Assembly: GCA_021783855.1 (NCBI GenBank) | Contig: JAJXTL010000124.1 | Span: 1 to 8,914, forward strand | Length of the DNA stretch: 8,914 nucleotides | Direction: 5' to 3' | DNA from: Pseudomonadota bacterium | GTDB lineage: Bacteria > Pseudomonadota > Gammaproteobacteria > Burkholderiales > Gallionellaceae | Shown: positions 1 through 5,990 of the stretch, piece after piece | How positions within the stretch are numbered: position 1 is the stretch's first letter | Layout of the letters: the number at the start of each line of letters is the position of its first letter | The notes under the pieces: generated by a model | Seen by the model: only the letters and a program-made list of their open reading frames with translations | Database searches by the model: none | Told to the model about the DNA's origin: nothing | Position numbers and translations under genes: made by a program

Positions 1-1
1 G

Positions 2-238
2 GGCATGGATGGCAGCCTTGTCTGGGAGGCGTACCGGCAGGGCCGGCTCGAAGAGATTCGCAACTACTGTGAAACCGATGTGGCGAATACCTATCTGGTT
101 TACTTGCGTTTTCAGATGATGCGCGGTGAGTTGAGTCGCGATGCTTACAAAAAAGAATGTCAGCTGCTGCGCGGTGAATTGACTAAGCTCGATTTACCGC
201 ACTGGCAGCAATTTTTGGCGGCATGGCCTGAATCTTGA
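2..238 (+). CDS. Predicted PolB-like 3'-5' exonuclease, C-terminal fragment
   Basis: This is the last 78 codons of a gene whose start lies before the window; the frame is open to base 2 and ends at TGA 236-238. The stretch GMDGSLVWEAY followed by NYCETDVANTYLVYLRF is characteristic of the family of predicted 3'-5' exonucleases related to the proofreading domain of DNA polymerase B (DEDDy superfamily). The YCETD pentapeptide fits the ExoIII motif Tyr-X3-Asp, which supplies one metal-binding Asp and the Tyr that orients the attacking water. The other acidic motifs would be upstream and cannot be checked. The family is presumed to trim DNA or RNA 3' ends in the cytoplasm, but its exact substrate is not established. 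An internal ATG at 5 is not a credible start, because the catalytic fold would be missing. The stop overlaps the next gene's TTG start by 4 nt, suggesting co-translation. Confidence 0.85.
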   Translation, partial: GMDGSLVWEAYRQGRLEEIRNYCETDVANTYLVYLRFQMMRGELSRDAYKKECQLLRGELTKLDLPHWQQFLAAWPES

Positions 239-612
239 TATACCGCAAGCTCTGGATAGCCGTGGGCTGGGCTATGGTCGTTCTGGTTTTGTACCTCTCG
301 CTGACGCCCGATCCGCCCGCCCCGCTGACTTTCGATAATGCAGACAAACTCGAACATGTCATGGCTTATGCCGGGCTTTCGTTCTGGTTTTGCCTGCTTT
401 ATCCAAATGGACGTGAGCGGCTGATCGTGGCGACAGCGCTGGTGGGGCTTGGGGTGGGGCTGGAGTATGTGCAGGGCTGGACGGGCTATCGCACCTTTGA
501 TGTGCTGGATATGGCCGCTGACGCCGTCGGCGTGCTGGCAGGCTGGTTGGCGGTTTGCACGCCGTTGGGGCGATTGCTGGACTTAATCGATAATCGTATA
601 GGGGTACGCTAA
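235..612 (+). CDS. VanZ-like family small membrane protein
   Basis: This is a protein of 125 residues with four hydrophobic segments (about 6-22, 43-56, 63-79 and 93-108), so an inner-membrane protein. Signatures of the VanZ-like family are visible. DKLEHVMAYAGLSF (37-50) gives the conserved Asp-Lys...His in the loop before helix 2. EYVQGWTGYRTFDVLDMAAD (77-96) gives the Glu...Gln...Arg...Asp...Asp pattern between helices 3 and 4. VanZ itself gives low-level teicoplanin resistance in enterococci; the role of the short proteobacterial homologues is unknown, and nothing here suggests a resistance function. The start chosen is TTG at 235, whose TTGA overlaps the stop of the preceding exonuclease gene, so coupling can replace the weak ribosome site. 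The next in-frame ATG (274) would remove half of the first membrane helix. It probably forms an operon with the upstream gene. Confidence 0.8.
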   Translation: MIYRKLWIAVGWAMVVLVLYLSLTPDPPAPLTFDNADKLEHVMAYAGLSFWFCLLYPNGRERLIVATALVGLGVGLEYVQGWTGYRTFDVLDMAADAVGVLAGWLAVCTPLGRLLDLIDNRIGVR

Positions 613-657
613 ATCAAAACGTATATACCAGGCAGGGTGGGCATAGCTCAACCTACA

Positions 658-686
658 TTGAACACGTATGGTGCGATAAATTAAAT
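658..686 (+). promoter_or_regulatory. Possible sigma-70 promoter for rlmD
   Basis: TTGAAC (658-663) and TTAAAT (681-686) are separated by 17 nt and match the -35 and -10 consensus at 4 of 6 positions each. They lie in an A+T-richer 84-nt gap between the VanZ-like gene and rlmD. A start near 693 would leave a leader of only a few bases before the TTG codon at 697, so the mRNA would be close to leaderless. This is a weak match and may be chance; rlmD might instead be read from upstream. Confidence 0.25.
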
Positions 687-696
687 TGGATTTGAA

Positions 697-2004
697 TTGA
701 ATACAGATAACAGAGTAACCATTGAATCGCTGGACCAGGAAGGCCGGGGGATCGCGCATGCGAACGGCAAGGTGATTTTCATCGAAGGCGCCTTGACGGG
801 TGAGACCGTGAGCTACGCCTCCTATCGCAAGAAGCCGTCTTTTGAACTGGCGCAAATGACGCAGCTTTATCGCGCCGCCTCGATCCGCGTGACACCCAAA
901 TGCGTGCATTTTGGCGTGTGCGGCGGATGTTCCATGCAACACCTGGATGCAAGAGTGCAGGTTGCGGTGAAGCAGCGCATCCTCGAAGACAGTCTGGCGC
1001 GCATCGGCCGGGTCAAGCCGCAAACCATCCTGCCGGCGATTTACGGGCAGAGTTGGGGGTATCGCGAGCGCGCGCGCATCTCGGTCAAATACGTCATCAA
1101 AAAGGGTAAGACGCTGGTGGGTTTTCACGAAAAGCGCAGCAGTTTTGTCGCCGATATGCAAAGCTGCGAGATACTGGCGCCCAAAATTGCATCCTTGATT
1201 GCGCCGTTGGCCCGCCTGGTGGAGGGTTTGTCGATACGCGACAAGTTGCCGCAGATCGAGGTTGCGGTCGGTGAGGCGGTGTATGTGCTGGTGCTGCGTG
1301 TGATGGCGCCGCTATCCGAGGCGGATGAAGCCGTGTTGCGCGCCTTTGCCGATCTGCACCGGATTCAGTTCTGGCTGCAAACCAAGGGGCCGGAAACCAT
1401 CGTGCCGTTCCATCCGCTGGATGCACCTGCGCTGTCCTACAGTCTGCCTGAATTTAATATCATCATGCCGTTCGCGCCGGGCGAATTTACCCAGGTGAAC
1501 AGTGCGCTCAATCGCGTGATGGTGAGCCGCGCCATGCGATTGCTCAACCCGCAAGCCGATGAGCGCATCGTCGACTTTTTCTGCGGTCTGGGTAATTTTA
1601 CCCTGCCTATCGCCCGCAGCGGGGCTCAGGTTATGGGCATCGAAGGCAGCGACGCGCTGGTCAAACGCGCCGGTCAAAATGCCGGAACCAATGCCTTGTC
1701 AGGCAACGCGCAATTCAAAAGTATGAATCTGTTCGAGATGAATGAGGCGAAGCTTGCCGGTCTGGGCAAATTCGACAAGTGGCTGATCGATCCGCCGCGC
1801 GATGGCGCGATGGAGCTGGTGAAAGCCATCACGCCTGAGATTGCTCCTGAGCTGATTGTCTACGTGAGCTGCAACCCGGCAACGCTGGCGCGCGATGCCG
1901 CTGAGCTGGTGCAAAGAGGCTATGTGCTCAAATCGGCAGGTGTGATGAATATGTTCCCGCAGACCTCGCATGTGGAATCCATTGCCGTGTTCGTCAAGGC
2001 GTAG
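697..2004 (+). CDS. rlmD: 23S rRNA (uracil-1939-C5)-methyltransferase RlmD
   Basis: RlmD transfers a methyl group from S-adenosylmethionine to C5 of U1939 of 23S rRNA (E. coli numbering) during 50S assembly in the cytoplasm. The 435 residues match the family length (about 433). An N-terminal TRAM RNA-binding domain covers about 3-58. The [4Fe-4S] ligands are C69, C75 and C78 ([10 protein letters not shown]) plus C157. SAM motif I is [14 protein letters not shown] (293-306), motif IV is DPPRDG (365-370), the nucleophile is C392 in SCNP, and the general base is E427 in HVESIAVF. All catalytic and cluster residues are present. The start is TTG 697: an in-frame TAA lies at 682-684 and the TRAM domain begins at once, so no ATG alternative exists; GGA at 688-690 is a weak ribosome site. 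The iron-sulphur cluster separates RlmD from TrmA; RlmC is shorter and lacks the TRAM domain. The gene ends 3 nt before mqo. Confidence 0.95.
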   Translation: MNTDNRVTIESLDQEGRGIAHANGKVIFIEGALTGETVSYASYRKKPSFELAQMTQLYRAASIRVTPKCVHFGVCGGCSMQHLDARVQVAVKQRILEDSLARIGRVKPQTILPAIYGQSWGYRERARISVKYVIKKGKTLVGFHEKRSSFVADMQSCEILAPKIASLIAPLARLVEGLSIRDKLPQIEVAVGEAVYVLVLRVMAPLSEADEAVLRAFADLHRIQFWLQTKGPETIVPFHPLDAPALSYSLPEFNIIMPFAPGEFTQVNSALNRVMVSRAMRLLNPQADERIVDFFCGLGNFTLPIARSGAQVMGIEGSDALVKRAGQNAGTNALSGNAQFKSMNLFEMNEAKLAGLGKFDKWLIDPPRDGAMELVKAITPEIAPELIVYVSCNPATLARDAAELVQRGYVLKSAGVMNMFPQTSHVESIAVFVKA

Positions 2005-2007
2005 TCA

Positions 2008-3495
2008 ATGACGATTAAAAAAGTCGATGTATTGCTGGTGGGCGCCGGAGTGATGAGCGCCACACTGGGCAAACTGCTGATGCAACTGGATCCTGCACTG
2101 ACCATTATGATGGTCGAACAATTAAGCCGTGTAGGGCATGAGAGTTCGCATGTGCTCAATAACGCCGGAACCGGGCACGCCGGATATTGCGAGCTCAATT
2201 ACACGCCGCAACTGGCGGATGGACGGGTTGATATCAGTCGTGCGCTGGCGATTAATGCGGCGTACGAGGCGTCATTGCAATTCTGGTCTTATCTGGTGGA
2301 AACCGGCGTATTGCCGGCGCCTGAAAAATTCATCAATCCGATTTGTCATCAGAGCTTTGTCTGGGGTGCGGATAATGTGGCTTTTCTGCGTAAACGTTAT
2401 GAGGCTTTGCACGCGCACCATTTGTTTGAAGAAATGGAATACAGCGAAGATCACGAAGTCTTGAAGCGGTGGATGCCGCTGGTGATGCAAAATCGCGACG
2501 CTAGGCAGTCGGTTGCAGCCACCCAGGTCAAACACGGCACGGATGTTGACTTTGGCACTTTGACACGCAAGCTGGTCAGGGCGATGACCCGACATGCCAC
2601 TTTTGGCCTTGAGCTTTCCCATACCGTCACCCGCATGAAGCAATACCCGGATGGCCGCTGGCACGTGCGTGTCAGGGATAATCACAGCGGGCACAGCAAG
2701 ACGATAGATGCGGGTTTCGTGTTTCTCGGTGCGGGAGGGGGTGCGTTGCCGCTGCTGCAAAAGTCAGGCATACCCGAAGCGATGGGCTATGGCGGCTTTC
2801 CGGTCAGCGGGCAATGGCTGATCTGCAAAAATCCGGAAGTGGTGAAACAGCATACCAGCAAGGTTTATGGCAATGCGCCTACGGGTGCGCCGCCGATGTC
2901 GGTGCCGCATCTCGACGCCCGGATCATCGACGGGCGGCAGGCCTTGTTGTTCGGGCCGTTCGCCAGCATTACCAGCAAATTTCTCAAGGAAGGTTCGGTG
3001 CTGGATCTGTTCTCATCGCTAAAATCCACTAATCTCAAGCCGATGCTCGCAGTGGCACGGGATAATCTCGATCTGACCCGCTATCTCATCACCGAGGCGT
3101 TAAGATCGCACAAGGACCGTGTGGCAAGTTTGCGGGAGTTCTATGCAGACGCCAGGGAGGAAGACTGGGAGCTGGCTTCGGCCGGGCAGCGTGTGCAGAT
3201 CATCAAAGGGTGTGAGGTGAAAGGCGGGCGTCTGGAATTCGGCACCGAGATTGTCAGTTCAAAGGACGGCACGCTGGCAACCCTGCTGGGTGCGTCGCCC
3301 GGCGCATCCATTTCGGTGCAGGCGATGCTTGCGGTAATCGAACGTTGCTTTAAATCACGTTTGCAAAGCGCCGAATGGCAACAAAAATTAAAAACCATGA
3401 TCCCGTCCTATGGCGAGTTGCTGGATGAGAATGAAGCATTGCTGCATTTTACGCGCGAAAAAACGCTGGCTACGCTGAAACTCAAGCAGGCATGA
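2008..3495 (+). CDS. mqo: Malate:quinone oxidoreductase (FAD-dependent, membrane-associated)
   Basis: Mqo oxidises L-malate to oxaloacetate and passes the electrons to membrane quinones, replacing or complementing NAD-dependent malate dehydrogenase in the TCA cycle. It is a peripheral protein on the cytoplasmic face. The N-terminal Rossmann dinucleotide motif is VDVLLVGAGVMSATLG (6-21), followed by the E37 that typically contacts FAD ribose. SSHVLNNAGTGHAGYCELNY (46-65) is a block typical of Mqo. A second FAD-contact stretch is VFLGAGGGALPLLQ (238-251), and GYGGFPVSGQW (260-270) is again Mqo-like. At 495 residues it is of ordinary length for the shorter Mqo group (E. coli's is about 548). The ATG is 3 nt after the rlmD stop, with AAGG (1996-1999) as ribosome site inside rlmD, so the two are likely co-transcribed although metabolically unrelated. 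No strong terminator follows until 3712-3754. Confidence 0.95.
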   Translation: MTIKKVDVLLVGAGVMSATLGKLLMQLDPALTIMMVEQLSRVGHESSHVLNNAGTGHAGYCELNYTPQLADGRVDISRALAINAAYEASLQFWSYLVETGVLPAPEKFINPICHQSFVWGADNVAFLRKRYEALHAHHLFEEMEYSEDHEVLKRWMPLVMQNRDARQSVAATQVKHGTDVDFGTLTRKLVRAMTRHATFGLELSHTVTRMKQYPDGRWHVRVRDNHSGHSKTIDAGFVFLGAGGGALPLLQKSGIPEAMGYGGFPVSGQWLICKNPEVVKQHTSKVYGNAPTGAPPMSVPHLDARIIDGRQALLFGPFASITSKFLKEGSVLDLFSSLKSTNLKPMLAVARDNLDLTRYLITEALRSHKDRVASLREFYADAREEDWELASAGQRVQIIKGCEVKGGRLEFGTEIVSSKDGTLATLLGASPGASISVQAMLAVIERCFKSRLQSAEWQQKLKTMIPSYGELLDENEALLHFTREKTLATLKLKQA

Positions 3496-3605
3496 GTTGA
3501 TCTGAAAAAGGCGAAAATTGACCCTGTTGCAGCCTGGAAAAAGCGGGTCGTCTTGAGAAAAATTTAGAAGTTTTTTTGAAAAAATTTTAAATAATTTTTA
3601 AGTTA

Positions 3606-3634
3606 TTGTTTATTAAGTAATAAATATTTATAAA
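3606..3634 (+). promoter_or_regulatory. Possible sigma-70 promoter with internal dyad
   Basis: TTGTTT (3606-3611) and TATAAA (3629-3634) are 17 nt apart; the -10 matches 5 of 6, the -35 only 3 of 6. Between them lies a 7-bp inverted repeat with a 2-bp centre, TTTATTA-AG-TAATAAA (3609-3624), where an operator would sit. The whole tract is so A+T-rich that chance matches are likely, which limits confidence. Confidence 0.3.
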
Positions 3635-3640
3635 AAAGCC

Positions 3641-3667
3641 TAAAGTTTTTTAAACTGCGGCCGATAA
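3641..3667 (+). promoter_or_regulatory. Sigma-28 (FliA) promoter
   Basis: TAAA at 3641-3644, a 15-nt spacer, and GCCGATAA at 3660-3667 reproduce the flagellar sigma-28 consensus exactly in both elements and spacing. Transcription would start near 3673. The next element is the terminator at 3712-3754, so the immediate product is a short RNA, and flhDC is reached only by read-through. FliA is itself made under FlhDC control, so this site would close a feedback loop if flhDC were the target. Confidence 0.75.
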
Positions 3668-3672
3668 CTAAA

Positions 3673-3754
3673 CCAAGAGTGACAGTTTGACCCCTCGCAA
3701 ACAGCACTCGGTAGACCCCTCCGGCTCATGTTTGAGCCGGAGGGGTCTATTTTT
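3673..3754 (+). ncRNA. Predicted sigma-28-dependent small RNA or terminated flhDC leader
   Basis: This RNA is inferred from a perfect sigma-28 promoter upstream and a strong intrinsic terminator at the end; the 5' end is approximate. The roughly 80-nt product would have two hairpins. The first is GUUUG/CAAAC (3685-3689 with 3698-3702), with an 8-nt loop ACCCCUCG exposing a C-rich segment. The second is the 17-bp terminator stem. C-rich single-stranded loops are common seed regions in bacterial small RNAs because they can pair with purine-rich ribosome sites; that use here is inference. The sequence GACCCCTC occurs twice, at 3689-3696 and 3714-3721, so the first copy could compete with the second for pairing with GAGGGGTC (3740-3747). 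No reading frame of note lies inside. The alternative is simply the mqo terminator beside a chance promoter match. Confidence 0.5.
3712..3754 (+). terminator. Strong intrinsic (Rho-independent) terminator
   Basis: The arms 3712-3728 and 3733-3749 are perfect complements (17 bp, with CCCCTCCGGC as core) around a 4-nt TGTT loop, and five T follow at 3750-3754. No comparable T-run lies on the other side, so it acts on + strand transcription. It lies 216 nt after mqo and about 165 nt before flhD. It would end both mqo read-through and any transcript from the sigma-28 promoter at 3641-3667. Confidence 0.92.
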
Positions 3755-3910
3755 GTAGGCCAAATTCCTACATCTGATCGCTCTTCTCCCCTACAAAAAA
3801 AACAGCCGGCTTCCGATATTCTTTATTTCGCCATTCACGCAGAATGCAACCGTCCGAATTGGACAGCGTTGCCAGTCGAATCATCAAGGTTGGCGTTTTT
3901 GCTCATATAG

Positions 3911-3916
3911 CGGGAG
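3911..3916 (+). promoter_or_regulatory. Ribosome binding site that decides the flhD start
   Basis: CGGGAG directly abuts an ATG at 3917 but lies 6 nt before a second in-frame ATG at 3923. The normal spacing favours 3923. The resulting protein starts MNTMQLQEGIRDLN and also aligns better in length with E. coli FlhD. Confidence 0.7.
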
Positions 3917-3922
3917 ATGACT

Positions 3923-4252
3923 ATGAACACCATGCAATTGCAAGAAGGTATTCGCGATCTTAATCTGACCTACCTGATGTTGGCTCAGCAAATGATCAAG
4001 CAGGACAAATCGGCGGCGATCTTTCGTTTAGGGTTAAGTCAGGATCTGGTTGACACGATAGGCGGTCTCGCGCCGGCACAAATACTCAAAATGGCCAGTT
4101 GTAATATGCTATTGTGCAGTTTCCGTTTTGACGAAAATATCCTGCTGAATATGGTGACCGATTACAGCAAGAGCCGCATGATGGCGCAAATGCATGCCGC
4201 CATTTTAATGTCGTCACAAACAATCGAAGAAACAGCCGAAGAATCGTTCTAG
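3923..4252 (+). CDS. flhD: Flagellar transcriptional regulator FlhD
   Basis: FlhD is one half of the FlhD4C2 complex, the master activator of flagellar class II genes (basal body, fliA) in enterics and many betaproteobacteria. The 109 residues are all-helical in character and align with E. coli FlhD throughout: IRDLNLTYLMLAQQMIKQDK (10-29) corresponds to the DINLSYLLLAQ region. FRLGL (34-38), the helix-turn-helix-like segment QDLVDTIGGLAPAQILKMA (40-58) and LCSFRFD (64-70) follow. Cys65 falls at the same position as the E. coli cysteine that links FlhD dimers. The C-terminus is shorter than in E. coli (116-119) and acidic. The start at 3923 is preferred over 3917 on ribosome-site spacing. flhC follows after 13 nt with its own ribosome site, so the two form an operon. 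Upstream lies the sigma-28/terminator module described separately. Confidence 0.95.
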   Translation: MNTMQLQEGIRDLNLTYLMLAQQMIKQDKSAAIFRLGLSQDLVDTIGGLAPAQILKMASCNMLLCSFRFDENILLNMVTDYSKSRMMAQMHAAILMSSQTIEETAEESF

Positions 4253-4265
4253 CCGGGAGCTTGAA

Positions 4266-4820
4266 ATGGCAAGTAAAACCGTATTGGGTGAGTCGCAGCA
4301 GGTCAAAATCGCCACAGAGCTGATCGAGATGGGCGCACGCCTGCAGGTTTTACAGGAAGAAACTACGCTGAGCCGTGAACGCCTGCTCAAGCTTTACAAG
4401 GAGGTCAAAGGCGAGTCGCCTTCCAAGGGAATGTTGCCCTACTCAACGGACTGGTTTATCAGCTGGCTGCCCAATATTCATTCTTCGCTGTTTATGGGGG
4501 TTTATCAGTTCCTGATTAAAAATGCCGGAACCCGGGGGGTGCAGACCTTGATCACCGCTTACCGTTTATACCTGGATCAGGTACAGGGTATAGAAGGCAG
4601 CGATGTGGTCTTGAGCATTACCCGCGCATGGTTTCTGGTGCGCTTCTTCAAGGCAGGCATGATGCAACTGGTTCCCTGTCGTGAATGCGGCGGCGAGTTC
4701 GTCACGCACACCAACGAGTTGCACGCAAACTACGTGTGTGGCATCTGTCACCCGCCTGCGCGCGCCGGAAAAACGAACAACAAAGCCAGGCAGGAGCAGC
4801 TTGCCGAACAAGAGGGTTAA
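4266..4820 (+). CDS. flhC: Flagellar transcriptional activator FlhC
   Basis: FlhC is the DNA-contacting partner of FlhD in the cytoplasmic FlhD4C2 activator. The 184 residues include the conserved N-terminal helices (ATELIEMGARLQVLQEETTLSR, 16-37, seen as one continuous match), the block MLPYSTDWFISWLPNIHSSL (56-75), and a C-terminal zinc site made by C138 and C141 (CREC) with C158 and C161 (CGIC). This is the four-cysteine pattern of E. coli FlhC, offset by one residue. The tail after 163 is basic and Gln-rich. ATG 4266 has GGGAG at 4255-4259, ideal spacing. It is the second gene of the flhDC operon. No terminator with a T-run is apparent between flhC and motA, so read-through into the stator genes is possible. 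Confidence 0.95.
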   Translation: MASKTVLGESQQVKIATELIEMGARLQVLQEETTLSRERLLKLYKEVKGESPSKGMLPYSTDWFISWLPNIHSSLFMGVYQFLIKNAGTRGVQTLITAYRLYLDQVQGIEGSDVVLSITRAWFLVRFFKAGMMQLVPCRECGGEFVTHTNELHANYVCGICHPPARAGKTNNKARQEQLAEQEG

Positions 4821-5031
4821 GGCGGCATCCTTGCATGTCTGTTTTCTTTCGCCCTCGCACTACTTCTGATTCATTCCCTAATCATCCTGTAATACGCAAC
4901 CCCGATCATGAGCCAGACGGTGCCCGTCACGCCTTAATGCCGCTGTCTCTTCGGATACCGGATATTTGCCATGCCTGTCGGGCTGATTTGTTTTAAAATG
5001 TGTCGGCAGAAATAAAACTAAGGAGTGCTGC

Positions 5032-5886
5032 ATGTTAGTGATAGTAGGTTATGTGGTGGTGTGCGCTTCAATATTCGGCGGCTTTGCCATGGCGGGCGGC
5101 CACCTCGGTGCATTGTGGCAACCTCTTGAGTTGTTGATGATATTTGGCGGTGCGATGGGTGCTTTTTTCGTCGGAAATAACATGACCGCCATCAAGGCTA
5201 CCCTGAAGGATATGCCTACGGTGTTTAAGGGGGCAAAGTATTCCAAGGACACCTACATGGAATTGATGGCGCTGATGTACGAGTTGCTGACCAAGGTTCG
5301 CAAGGAAGGGTTGATGTCGATTGAGGGGGATGTCGAACAGCCTGAGGAGAGTCCGGTTTTTTCCAAGTATCCGAAAATATTGTCCGACCATCATGTGGTT
5401 GAATTTATTACTGATTATTTGCGCATCATGGTCAGTGGCAATCTCAATGCGATGGAGATAGAAAATTTGATGGATGTCGAACTTGAGACGCATCATCACG
5501 AGGCCATGGTTTCATCGCATGTCATTGCCAAGCTGGGCGACGGCATGCCGGCGTTTGGTATCGTTGCGGCGGTGATGGGTGTGGTGCATACCATGGAATC
5601 GGTGGGTATGCCTCCGGCGGAATTGGGTATTTTGATCGCGCATGCGCTGGTGGGGACGTTTCTGGGTATTCTATTGGCCTATGGTTTTGTCGGGCCGCTG
5701 GCCAGCTTGCTGGAACAGAAAGCCGAAGAAGGCGGCAAGATTTTTCAGACGATCAAAGTTACACTGCTGGCGAATCTTAACGGTTATGCTCCTGCCATGG
5801 CGGTTGAGTTCGGTCGCAAGGCGCTGAGTTCCGGCGATAGACCGGGCTTTATCGAACTGGAAGCGCACGTCAAGCAAAAACGTTAA
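5032..5886 (+). CDS. motA: Flagellar motor stator protein MotA
   Basis: MotA is the torque-generating stator subunit; five MotA surround two MotB in the inner membrane and couple proton flow to rotor movement. The 284 residues show four membrane segments (about 2-20, 32-50, 170-190 and 200-222) and a large cytoplasmic loop. The rotor-facing charges R90 and E98 and the channel-gating prolines P173 and P222 fall at exactly the E. coli positions, indicating the proton-type MotA rather than the shorter PomA/Bacillus type. ATG 5032 has AAGGAG at 5020-5025, an optimal site. The 211-nt gap after flhC contains no sigma-28 match I can accept; TAAAAT at 4994-4999 could be a -10 box but lacks a properly spaced -35. 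motB follows after 104 nt of tandem repeats. Confidence 0.96.
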   Translation: MLVIVGYVVVCASIFGGFAMAGGHLGALWQPLELLMIFGGAMGAFFVGNNMTAIKATLKDMPTVFKGAKYSKDTYMELMALMYELLTKVRKEGLMSIEGDVEQPEESPVFSKYPKILSDHHVVEFITDYLRIMVSGNLNAMEIENLMDVELETHHHEAMVSSHVIAKLGDGMPAFGIVAAVMGVVHTMESVGMPPAELGILIAHALVGTFLGILLAYGFVGPLASLLEQKAEEGGKIFQTIKVTLLANLNGYAPAMAVEFGRKALSSGDRPGFIELEAHVKQKR

Positions 5887-5930
5887 AACCAGTTAGGGGT
5901 CGGTAGACGGTAATAAGTGTTCGCCCAGGC

Positions 5931-5986
5931 GACTCACCACTTATCACTCACCACTTACCACTCACGACTTACCACTCGCGACTCAA
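5931..5986 (+). repeat. Degenerate 7-bp tandem repeat, 8 units, motA-motB gap
   Basis: Eight consecutive heptamers of pattern (C/G)ACT(T/C)AC run without interruption: GACTCAC, CACTTAT, CACTCAC, CACTTAC, CACTCAC, GACTTAC, CACTCGC and GACTCAA. Units with TTA and TCA tend to alternate, so a 14-bp higher-order unit may exist. The array ends 4 nt before the motB ATG, occupying the place of a ribosome site. ATAAGTG at 5913-5919 is the reverse complement of the unit at 5938-5944, so the array's left end can fold into a hairpin. Confidence 0.85.
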
Positions 5987-5990
5987 AGAC

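Larger units (their letters stand above)
3496..3922 (+). other. Intergenic region between mqo and flhD
   Basis: These 427 nt carry no credible protein gene. In order they hold: about 60 nt of unremarkable sequence after mqo; an A+T tract (3558-3655, about 11 G/C in 98 nt) with several A- and T-runs, probably curved; a possible sigma-70 promoter (3606-3634) overlapping a dyad (3609-3624); a sigma-28 promoter (3641-3667); a small hairpin (3685-3702); and a strong intrinsic terminator (3712-3754). About 165 nt of leader then run to flhD, where I see no convincing promoter. The flhDC promoter must be either the A+T-rich cluster, with read-through or regulated termination at 3754, or an undetected activator-dependent promoter in 3755-3900. 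Confidence 0.7.

Noticed and set aside
583..1161. Minus-strand open frame of 192 codons opposite rlmD
   Set aside because: It covers the well-supported N-terminal half of RlmD, has no recognisable motif, and has no ribosome site of note.
3886..3903. Sigma-54-like promoter (GG...GC pair) before flhD
   Set aside because: The GG and GC pairs in TTGGCGTTTTTGCT are only 7 nt apart, and the alternative pair is 11 nt apart; sigma-54 requires 10. The site would also be too close to the ribosome site.
3728..3910. 60-codon open frame beginning inside the terminator hairpin
   Set aside because: Its ATG lies in the hairpin's upper arm and loop, there is no ribosome site, and the translation resembles no family; it is non-coding leader sequence.
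3917..3919. ATG at 3917 as flhD start
   Set aside because: It directly touches the Shine-Dalgarno sequence CGGGAG, leaving no spacing; the in-frame ATG at 3923 has a 6-nt spacing.
4916..4928. Hairpin GACGG-TGC-CCGTC as flhC terminator
   Set aside because: It has only 5 bp, a 3-nt loop, and no T-run after it.
4821..5031. FlhDC-binding box or sigma-28 promoter before motA
   Set aside because: GAAATAAAAC near 5010-5019 recalls a half-site, but the inverted partner and spacing are missing. CCCGATCA (4901-4908) has no TAAA at 15 nt.
5900..5908. TCGGTAGAC shared with the sequence before the terminator at 3708-3716
   Set aside because: A single 9-nt match without shared structure around it can be chance.
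5931..5986. CRISPR-like array
   Set aside because: Units are 7 bp and contiguous with no spacers; this is a simple tandem repeat.
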